A DNA stretch of 64,000 nt, taken from positions 1 through 64,000 of the forward strand of contig NZ_NOIT01000020.1 in the NCBI RefSeq assembly GCF_004136555.1. The letters run 5' to 3'. Below are positions 37,667 through 45,596 of this stretch, piece by piece; position 1 is the stretch's first letter; each line of letters begins with the position of its first letter. The stretch is from Kocuria carniphila. GTDB lineage: Bacteria > Actinomycetota > Actinomycetes > Actinomycetales > Micrococcaceae. The notes below the pieces were generated by a model. It saw only the letters and a program-made list of their open reading frames with translations, was not told the DNA's origin and did not search any database. A program made the position numbers and the translations under genes.

Positions 37667-38958
37667 GCGCCCTCCGCCCGGAAGTAGCCGCGAACGCGCG
37701 AGAGCTCGTCAAGGAAGCGATCGACGTCGTCGGTGGTGTTGTACAAATAGGTGCTCGCGCGCGTGCTGGCCGTGAGGCCCAACTCGCGGTGCAGCGGCTG
37801 CGCGCAGTGGTGGCCCACGCGCACGGCGATACCGGCGACGTCCAGCAGCTGGCCCACGTCGTGTGCGTGCACCCCGGCAACATCGATGCTGGCCAGGCCC
37901 ACGCGCTCAACGCCCGGTTCGGGACCGAGGAGGCGAACGCCGTCGATCTCCGTGATCCCGCGGGCCAACCGACCCCCGAGCTCGGCTTCCCACGCTTCGA
38001 TGCGGTTCATGCCGATCTGCTCGAGATAACGAACGGCCTCGGCCCACGCGACGGCCTGGCTGATGCGCTGCGTGCCCGCCTCGAAGCGGACGGGCGAGTC
38101 GAGGTAGCGGGCGTGCTCCGTGGTGACCTTGGTGATCATTGAGCCGCCGGTGAGGAACGTGGGCAGTGCGTTGAGCAACTCGCGGCGTCCGTAGAGCGCG
38201 CCGATGCCCGTGGGGCCCAGCATCTTGTGGGCGGAAAACACCGCGAAGTCCACGCCGAGGGCCGGGAAGTCGATGGGCATGTGTGGCACGGACTGGCACG
38301 CGTCCAGCACCGTGAGCGCGCCGACTTTCTGCGCCTCGGCCACGACGCCGGGCACGTCCGTGATCGCGCCGGTCACGTTGGAGACGTGCGTGAAGGCCAC
38401 GAGCTTGGTGCGGTCGCTGAGTGTGTTCGCGACCGCCTGCGGGGTGATCAGACCGCGCTCGTTCACGGGGACCACGCGCAGGGTTGCGCCGGTCCGTGCG
38501 GCGAGTTCCTGCCACGGGATCAGGTTGGCATGGTGTTCGGCCTGGGTCGTGACGATCTCGTCACCGGGACCCACGCGGAAGCGCTCCGCGTTCTCGGAGC
38601 CGTTGGAACCCGCGGTCGCGTTGGACATCGCGTAGCTCAGCAGATTGAGGCCCTCGGTGGCGTTGGACGTCCACACGAGGGAATATGGATCCGCGCCCAC
38701 GAAACGCGAGACCGTGGCGCGAGCATCCTCGAAGAAGTCCGTGGCCTCCACGGCCAGGGTGTGGGCACCGCGGTGAACGGCGGCGCGGTGGCGCAGTGTG
38801 AAATCCCGTTCCGCGTCGGCAACCGGGAGCGGGACCTGGGAGGTCGCGCCGGTGTCGAGGTAGACCAGCGGATGACCCGCCACCTGTGTTTCGGTGAGCA
38901 GCGGGAAATCCTGCTTCAGCTGCAGGACTTGCTCATTGTCCAGGGGGGTAGTGGTCAT
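37663..38958 (-). CDS. sufS: Cysteine desulfurase SufS
   Basis: A 431-residue PLP-dependent class V aminotransferase-fold cysteine desulfurase. The PLP lysine is Lys245 in FSAHKMLGPTGIGALYGR, and the active-site cysteine is Cys385 in VRVGHHCAQPLHRE. EHHANLIPWQ and DACQSVPHMPID are further family motifs. It mobilises sulfur from cysteine and hands it to SufU. AAGGAG precedes the ATG at 38958. It is coupled with sufU, a common Gram-positive arrangement, but here without sufBCD alongside. Confidence 0.95.
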   Translation of the reverse strand: MTTTPLDNEQVLQLKQDFPLLTETQVAGHPLVYLDTGATSQVPLPVADAERDFTLRHRAAVHRGAHTLAVEATDFFEDARATVSRFVGADPYSLVWTSNATEGLNLLSYAMSNATAGSNGSENAERFRVGPGDEIVTTQAEHHANLIPWQELAARTGATLRVVPVNERGLITPQAVANTLSDRTKLVAFTHVSNVTGAITDVPGVVAEAQKVGALTVLDACQSVPHMPIDFPALGVDFAVFSAHKMLGPTGIGALYGRRELLNALPTFLTGGSMITKVTTEHARYLDSPVRFEAGTQRISQAVAWAEAVRYLEQIGMNRIEAWEAELGGRLARGITEIDGVRLLGPEPGVERVGLASIDVAGVHAHDVGQLLDVAGIAVRVGHHCAQPLHRELGLTASTRASTYLYNTTDDVDRFLDELSRVRGYFRAEGA

Positions 38959-39079
38959 GACTCCTTCTCACGAGCTGTCGCTCATCGGCTAATGGACCGG
39001 CCATCTCCACCGTAGCCCCGCGCGTGGACGGTGACTAATAGTGGTTACGCCAGATTGAGCACCCGAACTCAGTAGGGAT

Positions 39080-39106
39080 GTGCGGCTCCGTTTCCGAGCG
39101 CCGCAC
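39080..39106 (-). terminator. Hairpin after pth
   Basis: GTGCGGC (39080-39086) pairs with GCCGCAC (39100-39106), 23 bp beyond the pth stop on the minus strand. There is no T-run. It may partly separate pth from the suf genes. Confidence 0.5.
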
Positions 39107-39128
39107 GCGGGCCGTGGCCCGCCTGGCG

Positions 39129-39713
39129 TCACGACAATTTGGCATGGAAATGCTGCTGCGTGTCGACCAGACCCTTTTCGGTGAGCATCTCCACGGCGTC
39201 GGCGGCATCACTGATCAGCAGGGGCAGTTCTTTGGACTCTGCGCCGGAGAAACGCTTGAGCACGTAGTCAGCGGTGTCCATTCGGCCGGGAGGTCGGCCC
39301 ACGCCCACCCGCACTCGCACGTAGTCCTTGGTGCCCAGCGCCTTGGTGATGTCACGCAGCCCGTTGTGGCCGCCTTCTCCCCCACCGCGCTTGAGCTTGA
39401 CGGCACCGTACGGCAGGTCGATTTCGTCGTGCACGACCACCAGGTTGTCCAGATCCAGGTCGTAGTACTTGAGCAAGGAGGAGACCGGTCCGCCGGACGT
39501 GTTCATGTAGGTCAGGGGCTGAGCCAGGACGAGCCTCGGCGCTCCGGGACTCATCCGCGTTTCCGCTACCGCGGCGCGAGTCCTATGGGCGGACAGCTTG
39601 GCCCCGGCGCGGCCGGCCAGTTCGGCCAGCACCATGGCACCCGCATTGTGTCGAGTCCCCGCGTAACGGTCGCCGGGATTTCCCAACCCCACCACCAATG
39701 TGCGATCAGCCAC
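39129..39713 (-). CDS. pth: Peptidyl-tRNA hydrolase
   Basis: A 194-residue Pth that releases tRNA from peptidyl-tRNAs dropped by ribosomes. LVVGLGNPGDRYAGTRHNAGAMV holds the catalytic His and Asn, QPLTYMNTSGGPV the next conserved block, and VVHDEIDLPYGAVKLKRGGGEGGHNGLRDI the catalytic Asp and signature. The GTG at 39713 has AAGGAGG 7 nt upstream. It follows rplY on the same strand, a widespread actinobacterial order. Confidence 0.95.
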   Translation of the reverse strand: MADRTLVVGLGNPGDRYAGTRHNAGAMVLAELAGRAGAKLSAHRTRAAVAETRMSPGAPRLVLAQPLTYMNTSGGPVSSLLKYYDLDLDNLVVVHDEIDLPYGAVKLKRGGGEGGHNGLRDITKALGTKDYVRVRVGVGRPPGRMDTADYVLKRFSGAESKELPLLISDAADAVEMLTEKGLVDTQQHFHAKLS

Positions 39714-39858
39714 GAGGGGCCTCCTTCGGTTCGTTCTTCAAGTCGTTGCAGCGCCGTCACGCTGTCTCTGGATATGACGCCTATAGCGCGTGTCACCGGT
39801 GCCCGCCCCTCGCCCACTCAATGCCTTCGGGGCTTGCGTACTCGGAACACGCGTTCAC

Positions 39859-39900
39859 GAAAACACGGCGGCAGGCACCCGTGGGTACCTGCCGCCGCGT
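39859..39900 (-). terminator. Terminator after rplY
   Basis: On the minus strand, a long stem (GCGGCGGCAGG pairing with CCTGCCGCCG) is followed by TTTTCG, 52 bp after the rplY stop. It lies between rplY and pth, so pth may have its own promoter or rely on read-through. Confidence 0.8.
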
Positions 39901-39951
39901 TCGATCACTTCACTGCGCCGCCCGTGCAAGGCCGCGCGGGTGAAGAAATAC

Positions 39952-40584
39952 TTACTCTGCGTCCTCGGCGGGGGCCTCTTCGTCGGCGGCTTCCTCGCCC
40001 TCAGCAGCCTCTTCGCCCTCTTCCGGCTCCTCGCCCAGGTCCTGCTGGACCGGCTCGGAGACGTTGATGACGAGCAATTCCTCGTCCGAGATCAGTGCCA
40101 CGCCACTGGGCAGGGTGATGTCCTTGGCGTAGACGTGCTCGCCCGGCTCGAGAGCGTCGATGTTGACCACGACGTACTCGGGGACCTTGAGCGCGTCGGC
40201 CTCGATGACCAGAACGTTCTCTTCCACGTTGTGCACGGCGGTCGGTGCGACCTCGCCCTCGACGTGAACCGGGATCTCGACCTCCACGCGCTCGCCGCGG
40301 CGCACGGTGAGCAGGTCAATGTGCAGGATCTCGGGACGCACAGCGTGACGCTGAACTTCCTTGATCATAGCCAGGTGGCCGTCACCGTCAACGTCGATTT
40401 CGAGCACAGCGTTGGGGTTACGGGAAGCCAGCATCATTTCGTGGCCGGGCAGGACCACGTGCAGGGGCTCGGCACCGTGGCCGTAGATCACTGCGGGGAT
40501 CTGGTTGTTCTGACGCACGCGGCGGGCGTAGCCCTTGCCGAACTCGGTGCGCAGCGTACCGGGAATGTTGATGATATCCACCAT
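39952..40584 (-). CDS. rplY: 50S ribosomal protein L25 (general stress protein CTC form)
   Basis: A 210-residue L25/CTC protein. The N-terminal L25 domain (TEFGKGYARRVRQNNQIPAVIYGHG) binds 5S rRNA. A C-terminal TL5/CTC beta domain follows, and a strongly acidic tail of about 30 residues (EEPEEGEEAAEGEEAADEE) ends the protein, as in other actinobacteria. The ATG at 40584 has AAGGAG upstream; the extra codons to 40653 are rejected. A promoter match lies at 40763-40790, implying a leader of about 170 nt. Confidence 0.94.
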   Translation of the reverse strand: MVDIINIPGTLRTEFGKGYARRVRQNNQIPAVIYGHGAEPLHVVLPGHEMMLASRNPNAVLEIDVDGDGHLAMIKEVQRHAVRPEILHIDLLTVRRGERVEVEIPVHVEGEVAPTAVHNVEENVLVIEADALKVPEYVVVNIDALEPGEHVYAKDITLPSGVALISDEELLVINVSEPVQQDLGEEPEEGEEAAEGEEAADEEAPAEDAE

Positions 40585-40762
40585 GGTGGGACTCCTTCGA
40601 TTGTGGGTTATCGGCTCGTCACCACACTGACCGCCGAATGGCACTCGCACCAATCGTTGAACCGGTCAGCAAACCGACGTGGTGCGGTACCGCATGGCGC
40701 TCCCGTTCCGTGAGGTCACGGGAGTTCACGATCCCACCAGCCGTCGTCGATAACGGGGCAGC

Positions 40763-40790
40763 AAAATACGCCACCCCCTCGCCTTGGCAA
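40763..40790 (-). promoter_or_regulatory. Probable promoter of rplY
   Basis: On the minus strand, TTGCCA (40785-40790) and TATTTT (40763-40768) are 16 bp apart. This gives a 5' leader of about 170 nt before rplY, room for regulation. Confidence 0.5.
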
Positions 40791-40896
40791 CTTTCCCAGA
40801 ATACCACGGGTCCTTATCTCCCGAACCGCTCACAGGCTCGTCCCCCGTTATGTACCCATATGTCCTGGACAGGGGCCGTTCGCGGGTGAATCACGC

Positions 40897-40929
40897 TATC
40901 GTGGGAAGCGTGAATCTCGGGGGAGATTC
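40897..40929 (+). promoter_or_regulatory. Promoter and 5' hairpin upstream of the polyprenyl sugar transferase
   Basis: TATCGT (40897-40902) is followed 7 nt later by GTG (40910). At once comes a hairpin GAATCTC (40912-40918) / GAGATTC (40923-40929) with a GGGG loop. The start codon would open a basic leader reading frame of 68 codons overlapping the sugar transferase start. This could be a translated leader or simply a transcript 5' end with a hairpin. Confidence 0.45.
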
Positions 40930-41043
40930 CACGGTGCGGCCGCCTCACTCATCACAGCCGTACCGACGCGGTGCAAGTTTTTACGCACTCTCGTCGACCG
41001 TTTTCAGGGGGAGGGACCGACGATCATGTTCAAGGAGCCAACA

Positions 41044-42504
41044 GTGCGCCACACGCAAGCGTTGTGGCGTGAGAAATACCAGCAGACTCTGCGGATATCC
41101 GATGCCCTGGCGTTAGCGGTGGCGTTGGCGGTGAGCCAATTGATCCGTTTCGGCTTGGGCGACGGGTTTCTCCCGCTCGAATCAATTCCCGTTCCGTATT
41201 GGTTGGTCGGTGTCATTCTCGGACTGGGTTGGTGGGCCTGGTTGGAGTTGCGCGGCACGCGCGGAGTCCGTTTGATCGGTAATGGTGTCGAAGAAACCAA
41301 ACAAGTGGTCACCTCCACCCTGGTCCTTTTCGGCGCGATCGCTATCGTGTCCTACGCCTTCGACATTCCGACGGCGCGCGGTTACGTCCTCATCGCCCTC
41401 CCGCTCGGTCTTCTCACGTTGATCAGCGGCCGCTTCGTGGCACGGCACAACCTGATGCAACGGCGCTTCAAGGGCCAGGCTATGTCCCGCACCATGATCA
41501 TCGGCCGTTTCCCCGGCGCCGTGGAGATGGTGGATGAGCTCCAGCGCCGCCCGGATGCCGGTTTCAAACCGGTGGCCGTGTACATGCCGCGCTCACGACG
41601 GGACGTTCCCGAAGAACTAGCTCACGTCGAGATGCCGGTCAATACGTTGGAACACGGTGTTCGTCCCAGCGTGGCCGGAATCGTGCAGGCGTGCTGCGAG
41701 AACCGCATCGAGACCCTGGTCATGACCGCATCGGTACCCCTGAGTACGCGCGAGATCCGCCACCTGGGGTGGGCGCTGGCTGATGAGCACATCCGATTGG
41801 TCATGAACACGGGCCTGACCGACATTGCAGGCCCCCGCATCCACACGCAACAACTGGCCGGGCTACCGCTCATCCACGTGGCCACCCCGCGTTTCACTCG
41901 GTCCAAGAAGATGATCAAGCGCGGCACCGACATCGTGGGGGCGTCTTGTGCGCTGCTCATTCTGTCGCCCGTGTTGCTCGTACTCGGCCTGATCGTCAAG
42001 ATGCACGACGGCGGTCCTGCCTTCTTCGCACAGGAGCGAGTGGGCATTGACGGCAGCCGGTTCAGGATGCTCAAGTTCCGTTCCATGTATGTGGATGCCG
42101 AGGAGCGAAAGGCCGCGCTGCTGGCGGCCAACGAGTCGCAGGGTGGTGTGCTGTTCAAGATGAAGGACGACCCGCGCGTCACCCGCCCCGGAAAGTGGAT
42201 GCGGCGCTACAGCCTGGACGAACTCCCCCAGTTCTTCAACGTTTTGGGCGGCTCCATGTCCCTGGTAGGTCCCCGGCCTCCTCTGGCCTCCGAAGTGGAC
42301 CGGTACGAGAAGCACGTCTACCGCAGACTCCGGGTGCGTCCTGGTATCACCGGCTTGTGGCAGGTCTCCGGTCGCTCCGATCTGGATTGGGAACAGTCCG
42401 TCCGGTTGGACCTGTACTACGTGGAGAACTGGTCCCCGGTTCAGGACATGATCATTTTGTTACGGACCTTCAAGGCGGTTTTCGCCTCCGACGGCGCCTA
42501 CTGA
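41044..42504 (+). CDS. Undecaprenyl-phosphate sugar-1-phosphate transferase (polyprenyl glycosylphosphotransferase)
   Basis: A 486-residue initiating enzyme of polysaccharide synthesis, which loads the first sugar-1-phosphate onto undecaprenyl phosphate. Four to five N-terminal helices and a CoA-binding-like central domain precede the WbaP/PglC-type catalytic domain: KRGTDIVGASCALLILSPVLLVLGLIVK (membrane re-entrant helix), ERVGIDGSRFRMLKFRSM, SLDELPQFFNVLGGSMSLVGPRP and RPGITGLWQVSGRS. The GTG at 41044 has AAGGAG 6 nt upstream; ATG 41026, with a GGGGGAGGG 10 nt away, is the alternative. It lies 6 kb from the rest of the polysaccharide cluster. Confidence 0.9.
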   Translation: MRHTQALWREKYQQTLRISDALALAVALAVSQLIRFGLGDGFLPLESIPVPYWLVGVILGLGWWAWLELRGTRGVRLIGNGVEETKQVVTSTLVLFGAIAIVSYAFDIPTARGYVLIALPLGLLTLISGRFVARHNLMQRRFKGQAMSRTMIIGRFPGAVEMVDELQRRPDAGFKPVAVYMPRSRRDVPEELAHVEMPVNTLEHGVRPSVAGIVQACCENRIETLVMTASVPLSTREIRHLGWALADEHIRLVMNTGLTDIAGPRIHTQQLAGLPLIHVATPRFTRSKKMIKRGTDIVGASCALLILSPVLLVLGLIVKMHDGGPAFFAQERVGIDGSRFRMLKFRSMYVDAEERKAALLAANESQGGVLFKMKDDPRVTRPGKWMRRYSLDELPQFFNVLGGSMSLVGPRPPLASEVDRYEKHVYRRLRVRPGITGLWQVSGRSDLDWEQSVRLDLYYVENWSPVQDMIILLRTFKAVFASDGAY

Positions 42505-42550
42505 CCGTCTTCTCGACGGACCGTCACCGTGCCGTCGACACTTCCTCGTG

Positions 42551-42579
42551 GCCCTTCACTGCCTTGCGCGGTGAAGGGC
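42551..42579 (+). terminator. Terminator after the polyprenyl sugar transferase
   Basis: A perfect 9-bp stem GCCCTTCAC / GTGAAGGGC with an 11-nt loop, 46 bp after the stop. There is no T-run. Confidence 0.65.
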
Positions 42580-42693
42580 AACCTCGGTTAAGTCCCGGCG
42601 AACCGGTCGTGTACGAAACCGAAAATTTGCAGCCTTGAAATGCTTTCGTGATCGATTCTCGAAAATTAATCCATTAATTCCCTGAAAGTTGTT

Positions 42694-42699
42694 TAGAAT
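42694..42699 (+). promoter_or_regulatory. -10 box in an AT-rich region before the muramidase
   Basis: TAGAAT lies at the end of an AT-rich stretch (about 42600-42720) that stands out in this high-GC window, 59 bp before the muramidase start. No clear -35 box is seen. Confidence 0.4.
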
Positions 42700-42757
42700 C
42701 TTGATGCCCCCAATGCCCAAGCGCCCCCGCGCACCATCCCCCAGTTAGGCAATTCGT

Positions 42758-44431
42758 GTGATCTCCCCCCGAAAGACAGCCCTGCCCGCTGCCGTTACCG
42801 CGGCTATTCTGGCATTCACCACATTCGCTCCGGCCATTGCTGCCGAAACCCCCACTGAGAACCTCGATCCCGACCGCGGCAACGTGGTGTCCGTGGAAAC
42901 CGAAGAACTCGACACCGTGGTCAAAGATCCCAAGCTTCCGAGCGCACCGCCCAAGACCGGGGATAAGAACCCCGGCGCCACCATGGGTCAGCGCATGAAG
43001 TCAATGGATGAAACCACCAACCTGTCCCCCGAGTCCGAAGCGGAACTCGAGCAGGTCGAAAAGGAACTCGACACGAAAACCGCCCCGGCGGCGTCGGCGT
43101 CGGTCGGTGCCGTGACCCCGGAAACCCGGGAGAGCCCGGAATCCGATCCGTCCAGCACCCAGACAGTGGGCCCGGCTGGTTCGATGTCCCTGATGATCCA
43201 GGCCAACACGTGGCGCCCCGCGGGCATCATGGGAATGGACGTGTCCGGTTGGCAGCCCACCGTGAACTGGAGTGCCGAGTACTCCAAGGGCGCGCGCTTC
43301 GCGTACGTGAAGGCCACCGAGGGAACCGGTTACAAGTCCCCCTCGTTCGCGTCGCAGTACAGCGGCTCCTACAACGTGGGCATGATCCGCGGTGCGTACC
43401 ACTTCGCCCTGCCGAGCGTGTCCTCCGGTGCGGCCCAGGCCGACTACTTCGTGAACAACGGCGGAGGTTGGTCCGCGGACGGCAAGACCCTGCCCGGTCT
43501 GCTGGACATCGAGTACAACCCGTACTCGAGCTTGGGCAACACGTGCTACAACATGTCCCAGCCGCAGATGAACTCGTGGATCAAGTCCTTCTCGGACCGC
43601 TACAAGCAGCGCACCGGCCGCCTGCCCGCGATCTACACGACCACCGACTGGTGGCGCACCTGCACGGGTAACACCGCGCAGTTCAACACCCACCCGCTGC
43701 ACATCGCCGCGTACAACACCACCGGTGCCGGGGCCATGCCCAACGGTTGGTCCACGTACGACATTTGGCAGTTCTCGGCCTCGGGCCCCTTCTCCGGTGA
43801 CTCCAACCAGTACCGCGGATCCTGGGCCCAGTTGCAGTCCATGGCCAGCTCTCGCAACTACAAGCCGCTGGGCGGTCGCGCGCCGAGCACCAATGCGGTG
43901 AACCAGTCTTACTCGGTGAGCGGCGGTATCGGTTCCATTTACCGCGCCACCGGCGGTGCCGCCAAGTGGGGCCAGGCCGTGACCCCGGAGCGCGCTGCCG
44001 CTTCGGGTGGTCGCTACCAGGAGTTCGTGCGCAACGGCGTGAAGGCCACCGCGTACTGGCACCCGCGTACCGGTGCCCACATGGTGCGCAACACCTCGAG
44101 CATCGGCAACAAGTTCGTGCAGACCGGTCGCGAGCGCGGACTGGGCTTCCCGTCCACGGAAGAGCGCTCCATCTCCGGCGGTGCCTACCAGAGCTTCACC
44201 ACGGCCACCGGCCGCACCCACAAGGTCATGTGGACACCGTCCACCGGTTCCAACACCATCAAGGAGTATGGGGCCATCGGTAAGTTCTGGAGCAAGCGCG
44301 GTCATGAGCGCGGCTACGGGTTCCCCGTGACCGACGAGTACCGCGTGGGCAACCAAGTGCACCAGCGCTTCTCCAAGGGCTACACCGTGCGCTGGTCCTC
44401 CGCGACCAACCACGTGTGGGTCACCCGCTAA
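42758..44431 (+). CDS. Secreted GH25 muramidase with C-terminal LGFP-type repeats
   Basis: A 557-residue exported peptidoglycan hydrolase. The signal peptide MISPRKTALPAAVTAAILAF ends at an AIA-A type cleavage site near residue 29. A disordered acidic region of about 125 residues leads to the GH25 domain, with Asp161 (GMDVSGWQ), Asp250 and Glu252 (LLDIEYNP) as catalytic-site acids. The C-terminal 170 residues hold LGFP-like repeats (GGIGSIYRATGGAAKWG, RERGLGFPSTEE, HERGYGFPVTDEY) that usually bind the cell envelope. It cuts the MurNAc-GlcNAc bond. The GTG at 42758 is weakly supported. Placement after the sugar transferase suggests envelope remodelling. Confidence 0.9.
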   Translation: MISPRKTALPAAVTAAILAFTTFAPAIAAETPTENLDPDRGNVVSVETEELDTVVKDPKLPSAPPKTGDKNPGATMGQRMKSMDETTNLSPESEAELEQVEKELDTKTAPAASASVGAVTPETRESPESDPSSTQTVGPAGSMSLMIQANTWRPAGIMGMDVSGWQPTVNWSAEYSKGARFAYVKATEGTGYKSPSFASQYSGSYNVGMIRGAYHFALPSVSSGAAQADYFVNNGGGWSADGKTLPGLLDIEYNPYSSLGNTCYNMSQPQMNSWIKSFSDRYKQRTGRLPAIYTTTDWWRTCTGNTAQFNTHPLHIAAYNTTGAGAMPNGWSTYDIWQFSASGPFSGDSNQYRGSWAQLQSMASSRNYKPLGGRAPSTNAVNQSYSVSGGIGSIYRATGGAAKWGQAVTPERAAASGGRYQEFVRNGVKATAYWHPRTGAHMVRNTSSIGNKFVQTGRERGLGFPSTEERSISGGAYQSFTTATGRTHKVMWTPSTGSNTIKEYGAIGKFWSKRGHERGYGFPVTDEYRVGNQVHQRFSKGYTVRWSSATNHVWVTR

Positions 44432-44448
44432 GGGTTCCACCCGCCAGA

Positions 44449-44493
44449 CATGAAAAAGCCACCCGCCGGATTCCGGCGGGTGGCTTTTTCATG
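44449..44493. terminator. Bidirectional terminator between the muramidase and prs
   Basis: A perfect 21-bp stem (AAAAAGCCACCCGCCGG and its complement, with CATG outside) and a 3-nt loop, giving T-runs on both strands. Confidence 0.95.
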
Positions 44494-44529
44494 TCACGGT
44501 TCAGGGGAACCGGACGCGGATCATGCGGG

Positions 44530-45510
44530 TCAGGACCGGCCGTTGAACAGGCTGGTCACCGAGCCGTCCTCGAAGACTTCCTGGATGGCACGCGCGATCA
44601 ACGGTGCGATCGAGATGACCTCGAGGTTCTCGAACTGGTGCTCCTTCGGAACCGGCAGGGTGTCGGTGACGACAACCTTCATGGCACCACAGTTGGCCAG
44701 GCGCTCCACCGCGGGGTCCGAGAACACCGCATGAGTGGCGGCAATGATGACATCCTTGGCGCCGTTGTCCCGCAGCACGCGGACAGCGCCGGTGATGGTT
44801 CCACCGGTGTCGATCATGTCGTCGATAAGCACGCAGGTACGGCCCTCGATGTCGCCCACGACCTGCTTGGACTCGGCCTGGTTGGGAACGTTGATGTCAC
44901 GCGTCTTGTGGACGAAGGCCAGCGGTGCACCGCCCAGACGTTCGGCCCACTGCTCGGCCACGCGCACACGGCCGGTGTCCGGGGACACCACGGTCACGTT
45001 GGACTCGTCCACCACGGAACGCACGTAGTCGCTCAACAGCGGGATGGCCATGAGGTGATCCACGGGGCCGTCGAAGAAGCCCTGGATCTGCGCGGTGTGC
45101 AGGTCCACGGACATCAGACGGTCAGCGCCGGCGGTCTTGTACAGATCAGAAATCAGACGAGCGGAAATGGGCTCACGACCGCGGTGTTTCTTGTCCTGGC
45201 GGGCGTACGGGTAGAACGGGCTGACCACGGTGATGGACTTGGCCGATGCGCGCTTGAGCGAGTCGATCATGATCAGCTGTTCCATCACCCACTGGTTGAT
45301 GGGTGCCGGGTGGGACTGGATGAGGAACGCATCCGCGCCACGCACCGACTCACCGAATCGCACGTAGGTCTCACCGTTGGCAAAGTCGTACGCGTCGGTG
45401 GGGACCAGTTCGGTGCCCAGTTCGCGCGCGATGTCCTGCGCCAGCTGCGGATGTGCACGACCCGAGAGCAGAACCATGCGGTTCGACCCCGCATTCGTAA
45501 TTCCGGTCAT
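44530..45510 (-). CDS. prs: Ribose-phosphate pyrophosphokinase
   Basis: A 326-residue PRPP synthetase, which transfers pyrophosphate from ATP to ribose-5-phosphate for nucleotide, histidine and tryptophan synthesis. LLSGRAHPQLAQDIARELGTEL, FANGETYVRFGESVRGADAFLIQSH, YPYARQDKKHRGREPISARL (ATP site) and the PRPP-binding loop CVLIDDMIDTGGTI are visible. The ATG at 45510 follows a GAGGAAAGCGAG stretch. It is downstream of glmU on the same strand, 86 bp apart. Confidence 0.96.
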   Translation of the reverse strand: MTGITNAGSNRMVLLSGRAHPQLAQDIARELGTELVPTDAYDFANGETYVRFGESVRGADAFLIQSHPAPINQWVMEQLIMIDSLKRASAKSITVVSPFYPYARQDKKHRGREPISARLISDLYKTAGADRLMSVDLHTAQIQGFFDGPVDHLMAIPLLSDYVRSVVDESNVTVVSPDTGRVRVAEQWAERLGGAPLAFVHKTRDINVPNQAESKQVVGDIEGRTCVLIDDMIDTGGTITGAVRVLRDNGAKDVIIAATHAVFSDPAVERLANCGAMKVVVTDTLPVPKEHQFENLEVISIAPLIARAIQEVFEDGSVTSLFNGRS

Positions 45511-45596
45511 GTGAACTCGCTTTCCTCGAAATGCTTGATGGAGCGCTGGTCGCGTGTCTCGTGCCCGGTTCAGGCCTGGGATGCGCGGTCAGAGTT

